The notes: generated by a model from the letters alone, not told the origin. A stretch of 64,000 nt of DNA from Bacillota bacterium (GCA_023421395.1 JAEZTL010000005.1:7156-71155), one strand, 5' to 3'; positions 50,971 through 60,783 are shown, counted from the stretch's first letter. A program made the numbers and translations.

Positions 50971-51846
50971 TTACTGATAATAGTGCAGGAAGATTTCTTC
51001 CAGGTCGGGTTCGGCGATGGTCACGTTGCTCAGCTCCAGCGACACGAGCCGTCCCAACAGCGCGTTCACATTGCCACGGTAGATGAAGCTGGCGGTGTTC
51101 CCGCGGATTTCGAGGTTCGCCATCCCGTCGAGTTGCAGCACGGCCGCGTCCAAAGATCCCTTCGCCTCCAGCGATACCTTTTTATAGCTGCTGTCCCGCA
51201 GCGCCCCCACGGCGTCCTCCTGGATAATGCGTCCGTCCTTGATGATCGCCACGCGGCTGCACAGCTTCTGCACCTCGCTGAGCACATGGCTGGAGAACAG
51301 CACCGTGGCGCCCTTCCGGTTCTCCTCCCGCAGGATTTCAAAAAATCGCTGCTGCATCAGCGGGTCAAGCCCGGCGCTGGGCTCGTCCAGAATGATCAGC
51401 CTGGGGCTATGGAGCAGCGCCTGCGCAATACCCACCTTTTTTCGGTTGCCAAAGGAAAGGTCGTCGATCTTCTTTTTCAGGTCCAAATCCAGCGCGCCGG
51501 TCAGCGCCTTAATCCGCTCCGAGCAGTCCCTTTTATAGAAGCTGGCGGCATAGCGGAGCAGTTCGCCCACCCGCATGCCGTCATAATAGTTCACCTCGCT
51601 GGGGAGGTACCCCACGTCCATGGCGATCTCCGGCGCGGCGGCAATCGCATCCTTGCCGAAGATCGCCGCGCTGCCGGATGTAGGCCGGATCAGTGCCAGC
51701 AGCGTGCGGATGGTGGTGGACTTGCCCGCGCCGTTGGGCCCGATGAAGCCGAAGAACTCGCCCTGCGACACGCTGAAGCTCACATCCTCGATGCCGCGGG
51801 CGCTTCCATAGTACTTCCGGAGATGCCTGACTTCCACGACATCCAT
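50971..51846 (-). CDS. ABC transporter ATP-binding protein
   Basis: A 291-residue ATPase with Walker A (GPNGAGKSTTIR), Q-loop (LPSEVNYYDG region), signature (LSFGNRKKVGIAQAL), Walker B (LIILDEPSAGLDP) and switch His (FSSHVLSEV). This is the DrrA/CcmA-like class that pairs with ABC-2 permeases, often for drug, lipid or peptide export. The ATG at 51846 is chosen for AAAGGAG. It is the first gene of its operon. Confidence 0.92.
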   Translation of the reverse strand: MDVVEVRHLRKYYGSARGIEDVSFSVSQGEFFGFIGPNGAGKSTTIRTLLALIRPTSGSAAIFGKDAIAAAPEIAMDVGYLPSEVNYYDGMRVGELLRYAASFYKRDCSERIKALTGALDLDLKKKIDDLSFGNRKKVGIAQALLHSPRLIILDEPSAGLDPLMQQRFFEILREENRKGATVLFSSHVLSEVQKLCSRVAIIKDGRIIQEDAVGALRDSSYKKVSLEAKGSLDAAVLQLDGMANLEIRGNTASFIYRGNVNALLGRLVSLELSNVTIAEPDLEEIFLHYYQ

Positions 51847-51918
51847 AAAACGCGCTCCTTTGCGATGATTCCGCAACTGCATTGTAATCTACTCAGCCGC
51901 TCCGGTCAATGCCTTGAC

Positions 51919-51944
51919 AAAAAAAGGCCCGGGCGAGCCGGGCC
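51919..51944 (-). terminator. intrinsic terminator of the V-ATPase operon
   Basis: GGCCCGG (51926-51932) pairs with CCGGGCC (51938-51944) around GCGAG. On the minus strand seven T residues follow (51919-51925). It is 15 bases past the subunit D stop. Confidence 0.92.
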
Positions 51945-51958
51945 AAAGGCGTATGCGT

Positions 51959-52633
51959 TTAATGTCCCTGCTCCCCGGAGCGTTCGGAGTAATGGTGCGC
52001 CTGTTCGAGGATCATGCTCTTGACCTTCATGAGGCGGATCTGGGTCCCGCGCTCATTCTCGTCCAGCTTCATCGCAATGTAGCGGATGTTCTGACGCATT
52101 TCCGGGATCAGCACGTATTCCAGCGCGTTGACGCGGCGTCGGGTCTTTTCAATTTCCAGCGCCAGCAGCTGGCAGCTCTTTTCGACCTCGGCAAGGCGCA
52201 GCATATCCTGAAATACGCCGGCAAGGCTTGTTACCGCGTCGTCCAGGTCGCCGGATGTAAAGCCAAGGCCATAGGCGTACAGCGCCGAACCATCCGCGCT
52301 GCGGAACCTTACGGAAAACTCCGGTACGTCCACGCTCATCACGTTCTTCACGCCGACCGCGATCTCGACCTCCTGCGCGGGCGCCAGGAGCGCGGTATCC
52401 ACCAGCTGCGGCGGCGTCATGGCCCGGGTCAGCGCGAAGTCGGCGGCGGAAGCCTGAAGGCCTTCCTCCACCCGCGCGCGAAGCGACCGGTTCTCCCGCG
52501 CCAGATCCAGGAACCGGCGCATCAGCTCGTCCCGCTTGTCCTTGAGCAGCTTGTGGCCGCGCAGCGCGGTGGCGAGCTTGCGCTTGAGCCGGGTCAGCTC
52601 CATCCTGGTCGGGTTGATCTGTCCCTTTTGCAT
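51959..52633 (-). CDS. atpD: V-type ATP synthase subunit D
   Basis: A 224-residue coiled-coil stalk protein. The family N-terminus (INPTRMELTRLKRKLATALR) and C-terminus (RRVNALEYVLIPEMRQNIRY) are clear. It forms the central shaft linking the A3B3 head to the membrane ring. It is the last gene of the nine-gene operon. Confidence 0.95.
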   Translation of the reverse strand: MQKGQINPTRMELTRLKRKLATALRGHKLLKDKRDELMRRFLDLARENRSLRARVEEGLQASAADFALTRAMTPPQLVDTALLAPAQEVEIAVGVKNVMSVDVPEFSVRFRSADGSALYAYGLGFTSGDLDDAVTSLAGVFQDMLRLAEVEKSCQLLALEIEKTRRRVNALEYVLIPEMRQNIRYIAMKLDENERGTQIRLMKVKSMILEQAHHYSERSGEQGH

Positions 52634-52647
52634 GCTGCGCCTCCCGG

Positions 52648-54018
52648 TCAGGTTCCGTAGTACTCGTCAAGGAACTGATCCTTGATGCGCTTGAGTTCAC
52701 CGCGGGGCAGCATGCGCAGAAGGCTCCACCCGAGCTCCAGCGTCTCTTCGATGCTGCGGTCGGACAGATAGCCCTGGTTTACGTACTGGCGCTCGAACTC
52801 GTCGGCGAATTTGGCGTAGACTAGGTCGATGTCCGTCAGCGCGGCCTCGCCCAGCACCGCCATCAGTTCTTTGGCGTTCTTGCCGCGGGAATAAGCGGCG
52901 AAGAGCTGATTCATGGTATTGGCGTGGTCGGCGCGCGTCTTGCCCGCGCCGATGCCCTTGTCTTTGAGGCGCGAAAGGCTGGGCAGCACGTCGATGGGCG
53001 GCTGAATGCCCCGGCGGTACAAGTCTCGGGACAGAATAATCTGCCCTTCGGTGATGTAGCCGGTGAGGTCGGGGATGGGGTGCGTCTTGTCGTCCTCAGG
53101 CATGGTGAGGATCGGGATCATCGTGATCGAGCCTTGCCGGCCCTTGAGGCGGCCCGCGCGCTCATAGAGACTGGCCAGGTCCGTATACATATAGCCGGGG
53201 TAGCCGCGGCGTCCGGGCACTTCCTTGCGGGCGGCGGAGACTTCGCGCAGCGCGTCGGCATAGTTGGTGATGTCGGTCATGATGACCAGCACGTGCATGC
53301 CCTTGTCAAAGGCCAGGTATTCCGCGGCGGTCAGGCCCATGCGCGGCGTGGCGATGCGCTCGATGGCCGGGTCATTGGCCAGGTTCACGAACATAACCGT
53401 GCGGCTGATGGCGCCGGACTCGCGGAAGGACTGGATAAAGAAGTTGGATTCTTCAAATGTGATGCCCATGGCCACGAACACCACGGCGAAGGGTTCGCTC
53501 GTGCCGCGCACCTTGGCCTGGCGCGCAATCTGGGCGGCCAGGTTCGCGTGGGGCAGGCCCGACATGGAGAAGATCGGCAATTTCTGGCCGCGCACCAGCG
53601 TGTTCAGGCCGTCGATGGCCGAAACGCCGGTCTCAATGAACTCCTGCGGGTAATTGCGGGACGCCGGGTTCATCGGCAGGCCGTTGATATCCCGCCGAAA
53701 CTCGGGCAGGATCTCCGGGCCGCCGTCGATGGGCCGCCCGAGGCCGTCGAACACGCGGGAGAGCATGTCCTCCGAAACGCCCAGCTCCATGCTGCGTCCG
53801 GAAAAGCGCACCTTGCTGTCCGCAAGGCTGATGCCGGCAGAGCTCTCAAACAGCTGAACCAGCGCGCTCGTGCCGTTGATTTCCAGCACCTTGCAGCGGC
53901 GCACTTCGCCGGAGGCGGTTTCGATCTCGCCCAGCTCATCGTAGGCAACGCCAGTCACGCCCTCGACCATCATCAGCGGGCCCGCAACCTCCTGAATCGT
54001 GCGGTACTCTCTGGGCAT
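52648..54018 (-). CDS. atpB: V-type ATP synthase subunit B
   Basis: A 456-residue non-catalytic head subunit. The V/A-type B signature is visible (SGLPHANLAAQIARQAKV, and ITNYADALREVSAARKEVPGRRGYPGY around the nucleotide face). It lacks a canonical P-loop, as expected. The ATG overlaps the subunit A stop by one base. Confidence 0.96.
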   Translation of the reverse strand: MPREYRTIQEVAGPLMMVEGVTGVAYDELGEIETASGEVRRCKVLEINGTSALVQLFESSAGISLADSKVRFSGRSMELGVSEDMLSRVFDGLGRPIDGGPEILPEFRRDINGLPMNPASRNYPQEFIETGVSAIDGLNTLVRGQKLPIFSMSGLPHANLAAQIARQAKVRGTSEPFAVVFVAMGITFEESNFFIQSFRESGAISRTVMFVNLANDPAIERIATPRMGLTAAEYLAFDKGMHVLVIMTDITNYADALREVSAARKEVPGRRGYPGYMYTDLASLYERAGRLKGRQGSITMIPILTMPEDDKTHPIPDLTGYITEGQIILSRDLYRRGIQPPIDVLPSLSRLKDKGIGAGKTRADHANTMNQLFAAYSRGKNAKELMAVLGEAALTDIDLVYAKFADEFERQYVNQGYLSDRSIEETLELGWSLLRMLPRGELKRIKDQFLDEYYGT

Positions 54019-55799
54019 TACGAATCCCTCTCTTCCAGCGCCACGATCAGCGCGGCGATTTCAGCGTCCAACTGGCGCTCGATTTCCTCGTGGCCCCTGG
54101 CGACATCATCGCTCGGCAGATACTTGAAGCGTCCGATGGCCTCGCGAGCCGGCAGGCGCACCAGTTCGCCGATGGCGACGCCCTTTTCGAGGGCCGCGCG
54201 GCACGCGTCGTAGTACATCAGAACCAGCGTCAGCATGGCGTACTGCTTTTCCAGCGGGGAGTACGTATCCACCTCGTGGAAGGCGTCCTGGTGCAAAAAG
54301 TCTTCGCGGATGGAGCGGGCAGCCTCCAGCTTCAGCCGGTCCGCCGGGGACAGCGCGTCCATACCCACCAGCTGCACGATCTCCTGCAGCTCGCTCTCCT
54401 CGTGGAGCAGCAGCATGATGCGCTCGCGCATGGCCGTCCAATCGCCGCGCACGTTGCGGTCGTACCAGCCGCTCATGCTGTCAAAGTAGAGCGAATAGCT
54501 GGTCAGCCAGTTGATGGCCGGAAAGTGGCGCGCGTAGGCCAGCTGCGCGTCGAGGCTCCAGAACACCTTGACAATGCGCAGCGTCGCCTGGCTGACGGGC
54601 TCGGAGATGTCGCCGCCGGCGGGAGAAACCGCGCCGATGACGCTGAGCGCGCCCTCGCGGCCGTCCGACCCCAGCGCCACCACCCGCCCTGCGCGCTCGT
54701 AAAACTGCGCCAGGCGGCTGCCGAGGTAGGCGGGGTAGCCTTCCTCGCCGGGCATTTCCTCCAGGCGGCCGCTCATTTCGCGCAGCGCCTCGGCCCAGCG
54801 GGAGGTGGAGTCGGCCATCAGCGCGACGGAATAGCCCATGTCGCGGAAGTACTCCGCGATGGTGATGCCGGTGTAGATGGAGGCCTCGCGGGCCGCCACG
54901 GGCATGTCGGAGGTGTTGGCGATCAGCACCGTGCGCTCCATGAGGCTCCGGCCGGACTTCGGATCCTTCAGCTCCGGAAACTCGTTCAGAACGTCGGTCA
55001 TCTCGTTGCCGCGCTCGCCGCAGCCGATGTAGACCACGATGTCCACGTCCGACCACTTGGCCAGCTGGTGCTGAACCACCGTCTTGCCGGAGCCGAAGGG
55101 CCCGGGCACGGCGGCGGTGCCGCCCTTGGCCAGCGGGAACAGCGCGTCGATGACGCGCTGGCCGGTGACCAGCGGCACATCCGGGCTGAGCTTTTTCACG
55201 TAGGGGCGGCCTTTTCGCACCGGCCATCGCTGCATCAGCGTCAGCGGCTCAATGTCGCCCGACGCCGTTTCCAGCTCCGCCACGGTCTCCATCACGGTGA
55301 AGTCGCCCGCCAGCGCGGAGCGCACCACGCCCCCCTTCCCCGGCGGCACCATGATCTTGTGCAAGACCACCGGGGTCTCCTGGACGGTCCCCAGCACGTC
55401 GCCCCCGGACACGCGGTCGCCGGGCTTCACGACGGGGATGAAGCGCCACTTTTTCTCCCGGTTCAGGCTGGGGACTTCCACGCCCCTGGCCAACCGGTCG
55501 CCGGAGAGGGCGCGGATGGCGTCCAGCGGGCGTTGGATGCCGTCGTAAATGCTCTCGATGAGGCCGGGGCCCAGTTCGACGCTCATGGGGCTGCCGGTGG
55601 ACTCCACCGGCTCGCCGGGCGTGAGGCCGCTGGTCTCCTCATAGACCTGAATGGACGCGCGGCTGCCGCGCATTTCGATGATCTCGCCGATCAGCCGGCT
55701 CTCCGAAACGCGAACCACGTCGAACATATTTGCGAAGCGCATGCCGTCCGCGACGACAAGCGGGCCGGCAATTTTGACGATCGTGCCATTGTTCATCAT
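54018..55799 (-). CDS. atpA: V-type ATP synthase subunit A (catalytic)
   Basis: A 593-residue catalytic subunit. The P-loop is GPFGSGKTVVQHQ, and the V-type non-homologous insert lies about residues 110-190. SLMERTVLIANTSDMPVAARE and YRDMGYSVALMADSTSRWAEA-type motifs follow. Two ATG codons are adjacent at the start (55799 and 55796). GGAAAGGG lies upstream. Confidence 0.97.
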   Translation of the reverse strand: MMNNGTIVKIAGPLVVADGMRFANMFDVVRVSESRLIGEIIEMRGSRASIQVYEETSGLTPGEPVESTGSPMSVELGPGLIESIYDGIQRPLDAIRALSGDRLARGVEVPSLNREKKWRFIPVVKPGDRVSGGDVLGTVQETPVVLHKIMVPPGKGGVVRSALAGDFTVMETVAELETASGDIEPLTLMQRWPVRKGRPYVKKLSPDVPLVTGQRVIDALFPLAKGGTAAVPGPFGSGKTVVQHQLAKWSDVDIVVYIGCGERGNEMTDVLNEFPELKDPKSGRSLMERTVLIANTSDMPVAAREASIYTGITIAEYFRDMGYSVALMADSTSRWAEALREMSGRLEEMPGEEGYPAYLGSRLAQFYERAGRVVALGSDGREGALSVIGAVSPAGGDISEPVSQATLRIVKVFWSLDAQLAYARHFPAINWLTSYSLYFDSMSGWYDRNVRGDWTAMRERIMLLLHEESELQEIVQLVGMDALSPADRLKLEAARSIREDFLHQDAFHEVDTYSPLEKQYAMLTLVLMYYDACRAALEKGVAIGELVRLPAREAIGRFKYLPSDDVARGHEEIERQLDAEIAALIVALEERDS

Positions 55800-55836
55800 G
55801 CATTATCCCTTTCCAAGGCGAGACGGCTGTCTCCCT

Positions 55837-56157
55837 TCACGGATTGCCGGACAGGATGTCGGAACCAACCGCCTGCTCCACGAATTTTTTGATCTGCGCC
55901 ATGCCCAGACCGGTGTTGCCCGTGGCGCCCGGGATCGGGATGATCGCGGGCAGCTGCCTGTCGCGGTAGAAGTCGATCTCTTCCTTCAGTGCTGCGCAAA
56001 GCGCCTCGGTAACGTAGACGATGGCGTAACCGCCCTCCGCCAGCGTCCGCAGCTGGCGCCCCGCCCGGGCGAGATCCGTCACCGGATAGATGTCCAGCCC
56101 GATCGCCGCGAAGCCGTAGATGCTGTCCCGGTCGCCCATCACAGCCGCTCTATACAT
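55837..56157 (-). CDS. atpF: V-type ATP synthase subunit F
   Basis: A 106-residue small stalk subunit with a Rossmann-like fold (MGDRDSIYGFAAIGLDIYPV, then IPIPGATGNTGLGMAQIKKF). It binds subunit D in the central stalk. The ATG overlaps the subunit C stop by eight bases. In Enterococcus naming it corresponds to NtpG. Confidence 0.92.
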   Translation of the reverse strand: MYRAAVMGDRDSIYGFAAIGLDIYPVTDLARAGRQLRTLAEGGYAIVYVTEALCAALKEEIDFYRDRQLPAIIPIPGATGNTGLGMAQIKKFVEQAVGSDILSGNP

Positions 56158-57127
56158 ACAGCGCCCTCAGCCTTTCCTGGACAAGATCGTTTTTCATGTT
56201 GTTGAGCTTCGCGGCCAGGATCAGCCGCGCGGCGTCGATTTCGCGCTCACGGCCGATCAGGTAGGCGGCAATGGGCTCAATGCCGTCGTAGGCGTAGCGC
56301 AGCGGCCTGAGCGCTTCCATCAGGTAGTCGTCAAACCAGCGCTCGAGCGCGGCCGTGCCGTGCCGAAGCGCCTCGGCCGCGCCGGCGTACTCGGTACCTT
56401 CCAGCGCGTCCCGAACCGCCTCGGGCCCACTCAGCGCAGCGGCGACCATAGCTTTGCGATCAAGGGTGCCCGCCTCGGGAATCGCGATCATGAGCGCGTC
56501 CCGGCCGATGCCCATACGGGCGGCGCGTACTGCGATCCGCGCGATCGCCGCGTCCACGGTCACCCGCGCATAGAGGCGCAGCATCGGACTGGGCGAACGC
56601 TTGCCCAAACGGTCGATGGCCATAAGCTGCGCCGCGTCCAGCACGAAGTCGGCGGCCTGACCGCTTCCGGTATGCATCAGCGCTTCGGAAGCCCGCCGGA
56701 CGGCCTCCGCCATTTCGGGGGGCAGCGTCGCCTCGTCACGGGAGGCAACCGCCCGCCAAATCGTCTCCGCGGGAATGGTGCCGTTTGAGAGCAGGTAGCG
56801 CGGCGCGTCCTCCTCCGGGTGATTGGCGTAGCGCAGTTTGACCACGGCCTTGAGGTTGTGGTAGTCCGCACCCACGCGCAAAATGTCAAAGGGCGAAGCG
56901 TCCTTAAGCAACTCCGTTACCAGCGCCCAGGCGCGCGCCCGCTCGAAAGCCAGCATCGCGTCCACGTCGCCTTCCTGGAGATCAGAGGAACCCCAGCCCT
57001 TGTCTCGAAGTATACGAAGCGCCTCGCCGACGGTTTTCGCGGCGAGGAGCCGCTCGAGATCCGCGCGATCCAGCATGTTCTGCTCTTGGTTGTGCACGCG
57101 GGTCACCGCGTAGATGTAATCGGACAA
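56150..57127 (-). CDS. atpC: V-type ATP synthase subunit C
   Basis: A 325-residue subunit of the AC39/d type that couples the central stalk to the K ring. The helical pattern with SDYIYAVTRVHNQEQNML at the N-terminus is typical. The frame is open to a TTG inside the subunit E gene. The TTG at 57127 is chosen because AAGGAGG lies eight bases before it. Confidence 0.92.
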   Translation of the reverse strand: MSDYIYAVTRVHNQEQNMLDRADLERLLAAKTVGEALRILRDKGWGSSDLQEGDVDAMLAFERARAWALVTELLKDASPFDILRVGADYHNLKAVVKLRYANHPEEDAPRYLLSNGTIPAETIWRAVASRDEATLPPEMAEAVRRASEALMHTGSGQAADFVLDAAQLMAIDRLGKRSPSPMLRLYARVTVDAAIARIAVRAARMGIGRDALMIAIPEAGTLDRKAMVAAALSGPEAVRDALEGTEYAGAAEALRHGTAALERWFDDYLMEALRPLRYAYDGIEPIAAYLIGREREIDAARLILAAKLNNMKNDLVQERLRALYV

Positions 57128-57158
57128 ACAGCCTGCCTCCTTCGCGCTCCGCAGAAAG

Positions 57159-57749
57159 TCAGCCAAACAGCGCCTCGCGCGCCTCGTCGAGAACCTTTTC
57201 GCGGTTCACGTCAAAGATCGCCGAAAGCGAGCAGTTCTGCTCGATGTCGCCGTACTGGAGGATGAACCCGCCGTCGATGGGCCGCGCCTGGGACGAGATG
57301 TCCAGCGCGGCGCCCTCCGGCAGGGCCGCGTTCAGCGCCTGATGGAAGCCTTCCGGCAGGCGCCCGAGATCCCGCTTGGACAGGTACATGACGCCCGTCC
57401 CAGCCTCCGCGTTTTGTTTGGCGAGCCGCATCAAAAGCGCGAAGTACTCCGCTTCGGGCAGCGCCGAAAGCGCCTCCCGGGCCACGCGCACCGTCTGATC
57501 CAGAAGCTGCTGCTTCTGGGCGAGCAGCGCGCGACGCCTCTCCATGTCGGCGGCGGCGGCGGCACGGGCGCGAACGGCCTCGGCCTTCTGCCGGCCTGCC
57601 TCGACGATCTTTTCGCAATCGCCTTCGGTCGCGGCCCTGGCCTCGGCCAGGGTACGCCCGGCTTCCTGCCGGGCCTGTTCCAAAACCTGACGCGCCTCAG
57701 CGCCGGCTTCGTCCAGGATTGTCTTGGTGATGGTTTCAAGGCCGGACAT
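57159..57749 (-). CDS. atpE: V-type ATP synthase subunit E
   Basis: A 196-residue peripheral stalk protein. A long Ala/Glu/Arg coiled-coil N-terminal half (about 10-100) is followed by a compact C-terminal domain (PIDGGFILQYGDIEQNCSLSA is the conserved part). It pairs with subunit G/H. Confidence 0.92.
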   Translation of the reverse strand: MSGLETITKTILDEAGAEARQVLEQARQEAGRTLAEARAATEGDCEKIVEAGRQKAEAVRARAAAAADMERRRALLAQKQQLLDQTVRVAREALSALPEAEYFALLMRLAKQNAEAGTGVMYLSKRDLGRLPEGFHQALNAALPEGAALDISSQARPIDGGFILQYGDIEQNCSLSAIFDVNREKVLDEAREALFG

Positions 57750-57761
57750 GAAGAGCCCTCC

Positions 57762-58241
57762 TCAGATGGGCAGATTTGCGACGTTCATCACGGCCAGAAG
57801 GCTGATCAGCAGCGCCAGAATCGCGTAGGTCTCCACCATGGCGGGGAACAGAAGCGATTTGCCGAACTGATCCGGGCGCTTGGAAACCAGGTTGATGCTG
57901 GCGATGGATGCCTTGCCCTGATAGATGGCCGACCACCAGCCGACAAACGCCATCGGCAGGCAGGCCGCGAAGAAACTGAGCCCCTTGGCCATCGACATGG
58001 CGGACGACCCGCCCAGAAGGCCCGTCGACAGCATGGTCACGAAGGCAATCAAAAGGCCGTAGATGCCCTGCGTACCCGGAAGAAGCTGCAGAAGCAGCAC
58101 TTTGGAGAATTTCGCGGGATCGTCGGTCACCACGCCGGCAGCCGCCTGGCCCGCAGAACTGACGCCCACCGCCGAACCAATTCCCGGCATCAGCGCCGCC
58201 AGCGCCATTCCGGTCACCGCAAAGAAAATTCCAAGATCCAT
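57762..58241 (-). CDS. atpK: V-type ATP synthase subunit K (Na+-type proteolipid ring)
   Basis: A 159-residue proteolipid with four membrane helices from an internal duplication. The ion-binding residues match those of the Enterococcus hirae Na+ ring: Leu-Pro-Gly-Thr57-Gln58 (LLPGTQGIYG) in helix 2, Gln108 (IYQGKAS) in helix 3 and Glu137 (MVETYAIL) in helix 4. The first repeat lacks its own ion-carrying Glu, as in NtpK. The ATG at 58241 follows GAGGAGGAG. Confidence 0.94.
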   Translation of the reverse strand: MDLGIFFAVTGMALAALMPGIGSAVGVSSAGQAAAGVVTDDPAKFSKVLLLQLLPGTQGIYGLLIAFVTMLSTGLLGGSSAMSMAKGLSFFAACLPMAFVGWWSAIYQGKASIASINLVSKRPDQFGKSLLFPAMVETYAILALLISLLAVMNVANLPI

Positions 58242-58243
58242 CC

Positions 58244-60253
58244 TCAAGTCTCCTCCTCAATCTTGTAATATTTCGTATGTACGCCGAAGGGGCTGAATTT
58301 CCGACCGTTGCCTTCGTAGAATTTCCCGAAAAATTCCACGTATTCCAGGCGGTTGGAGTGTACGTAGGCGCCCAGGAGATTGATGCCCATGTTCATCGCC
58401 TGGCCCACCAGGAACACCAGAATGAACACGATCGCGCCGAAGACGCCCTTGCCCGCCATCGATCCCAGCGAATTGAACACCGACGCGATGACGCCTGTGG
58501 CAAGACCCAGCGCCAACAGCCGCGAATACGACAGAATGTCGCCCAGCCAACCGGCAGCCACGTTGTACGCCGCGTACAGCCCTTTCAGAATCCGCTTGAC
58601 CCAGCTTTTGCTCTCCCGCCCACCCGTCAGAATGATGCCCACAAGGCACGCGCCCGAGAGCAGCATCGACGCCTGGCCTACCCAACCGGGCAGCGCGATG
58701 GAAAAGCCCGCCATGTCCCGGAACATCGAACTGCCCATCAGAACGACCAGAAGGCCGAAAAGCATGAAGACCGGATAGCCGCAATCGTAGAGAATGTCGA
58801 CATACTGTCCGTGGGCGGCCAGATTTCTTGCCTTCATGACGTAACCCGTCACCAGGTGCACGACGCCGATGCCCAGGCAGAACATGAGCAGCCGCATCGG
58901 CTGTTCCAGCGGCATGAACCACAGCGGCGGGATTGAAACCTGATGCCCGAAGAATGTCTTTGAGATGACATCCAGCGCGTCACCGAAGTAGCTGGAGAAC
59001 ATTACACCCCAAAAAACGGTGGATACGCCGCACCAGAAGTACATGCGCAGCGTGCGTCGCCAGGATTCCTCCATTCGGGGATACATAAACGGCAAAAGTC
59101 CGCACACGAGCACCATAATCAGCCCGTATCCGGCGTCCGACAGCATCATGCCGAACATCACGTAGTAGAAGATGCTCATCACCGGCGAGGGGTCAATCTC
59201 CGTACGGGACGGCATGGAATAGCTCTCAAGCACCGACTGGGTAGCCTCGGCGTAGGGCGGGTTTTTAAGTCGAACCGGCGCATCATCGCCTGCGAGGGAG
59301 AACTCCACGCTCACGTCGAACCGCTGTTTCAGCCGCTTCTGAAGCGTCTCTTCGTCCTCCCGGGCCACGTAACCCGTCAGCACCAGCGCGTGCTTCGACT
59401 GGCCCAGGCATTCCAGCACGCCGTACTTTTCCGCGCGCATGGACATATAGTCTTCCAGCATGCGCAGCTCTTCGCGCAGCGGCTCGAAACCCTTGATCTC
59501 CGCGACAGAGGCGTCGATGCGGGCCTGAGCGTCCCGCTTTTTCTCCTCAAGGCGCCTCATCGCATCGGCGGGAACGCGGCTCGTGGCGCTGGCGGGACGC
59601 GTAAAGCCCAGCGCGTTCAGCGCTTCCTCGACGCCCGGCGCATCGCGCTTCAGCGCCAGCACGTAGAAGCTGGTCATCTCCTTGGAGGCGCGGATGATCT
59701 CCACATGGGCCGGCCCCATCGCAGGCACGGCCCGGGCCATGCCGGCAAGGAGCGCCTCCTCTGAGAATTCGCCCTGCACCGAACCGACCCACGCGCTCAC
59801 GCGGCCCGTCCCGGAATACGAAAGCGGAACCGGCAGGTTCATCCAGGGAACCAGCGCCTCTTCGGAGCCCTCAATCTTCAGGATATCGGCTTTCGCCTGG
59901 GCGATTTCCCGCTCCAGCGCGTTCAGCCGTTCCGCGGCGCTCATCCGGTCGTTGCGCCGCCCCGCAAACGCCTCGCTCTCTGATACCGACAGCGCCTTCC
60001 GCCCGTTCAAAAAGCTCAAAGGCGATGAGGGTGCCGGACAATAGCGGTTCAGGATCTCCAGCGCGGAAGCAGCCGTTCGGGCATTTTTTTCAAACAGCGC
60101 GCGGGAAGAAGCGGTGTCCATCGAGGCGAACCGGTCGTCCGGCTCCACCCTGGACAGCTCCACGCTCCCCTGTCGCTGCAAGAATTCAAGCAGCTGTTTT
60201 CTGTCTTTTTTCAGCGCGCAGACACAGATTCTGTCCATCTGCATGACTGCCAT
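58244..60253 (-). CDS. atpI: V-type ATP synthase subunit I (membrane stator)
   Basis: A 669-residue a-type subunit. The N-terminal soluble half (about 1-340) is helical with coiled coils and binds the peripheral stalks. The C-terminal half has about eight membrane segments with the conserved LSDAGYGLIMVLVCGL and DILSYSRLLALGLATGVIAS (with the essential Arg). AGGAGCG precedes the ATG. Confidence 0.95.
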   Translation of the reverse strand: MAVMQMDRICVCALKKDRKQLLEFLQRQGSVELSRVEPDDRFASMDTASSRALFEKNARTAASALEILNRYCPAPSSPLSFLNGRKALSVSESEAFAGRRNDRMSAAERLNALEREIAQAKADILKIEGSEEALVPWMNLPVPLSYSGTGRVSAWVGSVQGEFSEEALLAGMARAVPAMGPAHVEIIRASKEMTSFYVLALKRDAPGVEEALNALGFTRPASATSRVPADAMRRLEEKKRDAQARIDASVAEIKGFEPLREELRMLEDYMSMRAEKYGVLECLGQSKHALVLTGYVAREDEETLQKRLKQRFDVSVEFSLAGDDAPVRLKNPPYAEATQSVLESYSMPSRTEIDPSPVMSIFYYVMFGMMLSDAGYGLIMVLVCGLLPFMYPRMEESWRRTLRMYFWCGVSTVFWGVMFSSYFGDALDVISKTFFGHQVSIPPLWFMPLEQPMRLLMFCLGIGVVHLVTGYVMKARNLAAHGQYVDILYDCGYPVFMLFGLLVVLMGSSMFRDMAGFSIALPGWVGQASMLLSGACLVGIILTGGRESKSWVKRILKGLYAAYNVAAGWLGDILSYSRLLALGLATGVIASVFNSLGSMAGKGVFGAIVFILVFLVGQAMNMGINLLGAYVHSNRLEYVEFFGKFYEGNGRKFSPFGVHTKYYKIEEET

Positions 60254-60286
60254 TGCCTGCGATCGCTCCTTTCGGAATCTTGCCTG

Positions 60287-60601
60287 TCAGCGCCCGCCAA
60301 TCAGGCGCAGGATGCGCTCAACGGCCACGGACTGCCTTGACTCGGCCTGTGCCCTGAGCGCGGACATTTCTTTCTCCAGGGCCTTGCGCGCTTCCTCGCC
60401 AGCACGCTCCGCCTGCTGGCCCGCCACCTCGAGCATCGAGGCGACGATGTTTTCCGCGGCCAGCCGGGCGGATCGGTCGTCCTCCGCCGCCTGCCGCGCT
60501 GCGTCCTCCCGGATGCGCACCGCTTCCTTGTAGGCGCGGCTTATTACATCGTCGGCGTTCTGTTCCGCCTTCCGGATTTCTTCAATCGCGCCGGACTGCA
60601 T
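60287..60601 (-). CDS. V-type ATP synthase subunit G/H (peripheral stalk)
   Basis: A 104-residue, wholly helical, Glu/Ala/Arg-rich protein at the head of the operon. It starts like other small peripheral stalk subunits (IEEIRKAEQNADDVISRAYK). It pairs with subunit E to form the stalk. Family similarity is mainly compositional, so position is part of the evidence. Confidence 0.85.
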   Translation of the reverse strand: MQSGAIEEIRKAEQNADDVISRAYKEAVRIREDAARQAAEDDRSARLAAENIVASMLEVAGQQAERAGEEARKALEKEMSALRAQAESRQSVAVERILRLIGGR

Positions 60602-60660
60602 GCGCTCACCCCTTTACCATCAGCTTCGCGCCGCCGCCAATAGCAGCTGCAACAGTGGAG

Positions 60661-60688
60661 ATTATAGCATAGAATTCACGGCTTGCAC
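60661..60688 (-). promoter_or_regulatory. sigma-A promoter of the V-ATPase operon
   Basis: On the minus strand a perfect -10 TATAAT (60661-60666) is preceded by TATGC. A weak -35 GTGCAA lies 16 nt upstream (60683-60688). It is 60 bases before the first gene. Confidence 0.6.
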
Positions 60689-60783
60689 AGGGTATAAAAC
60701 GGATTTTGACAAATCCCGGCGCGTCCGCGTCGTTTTTTTTGAAAAAACCGCAAATCGTGCAAAAACGCGCGCGCCCGCCCTGC

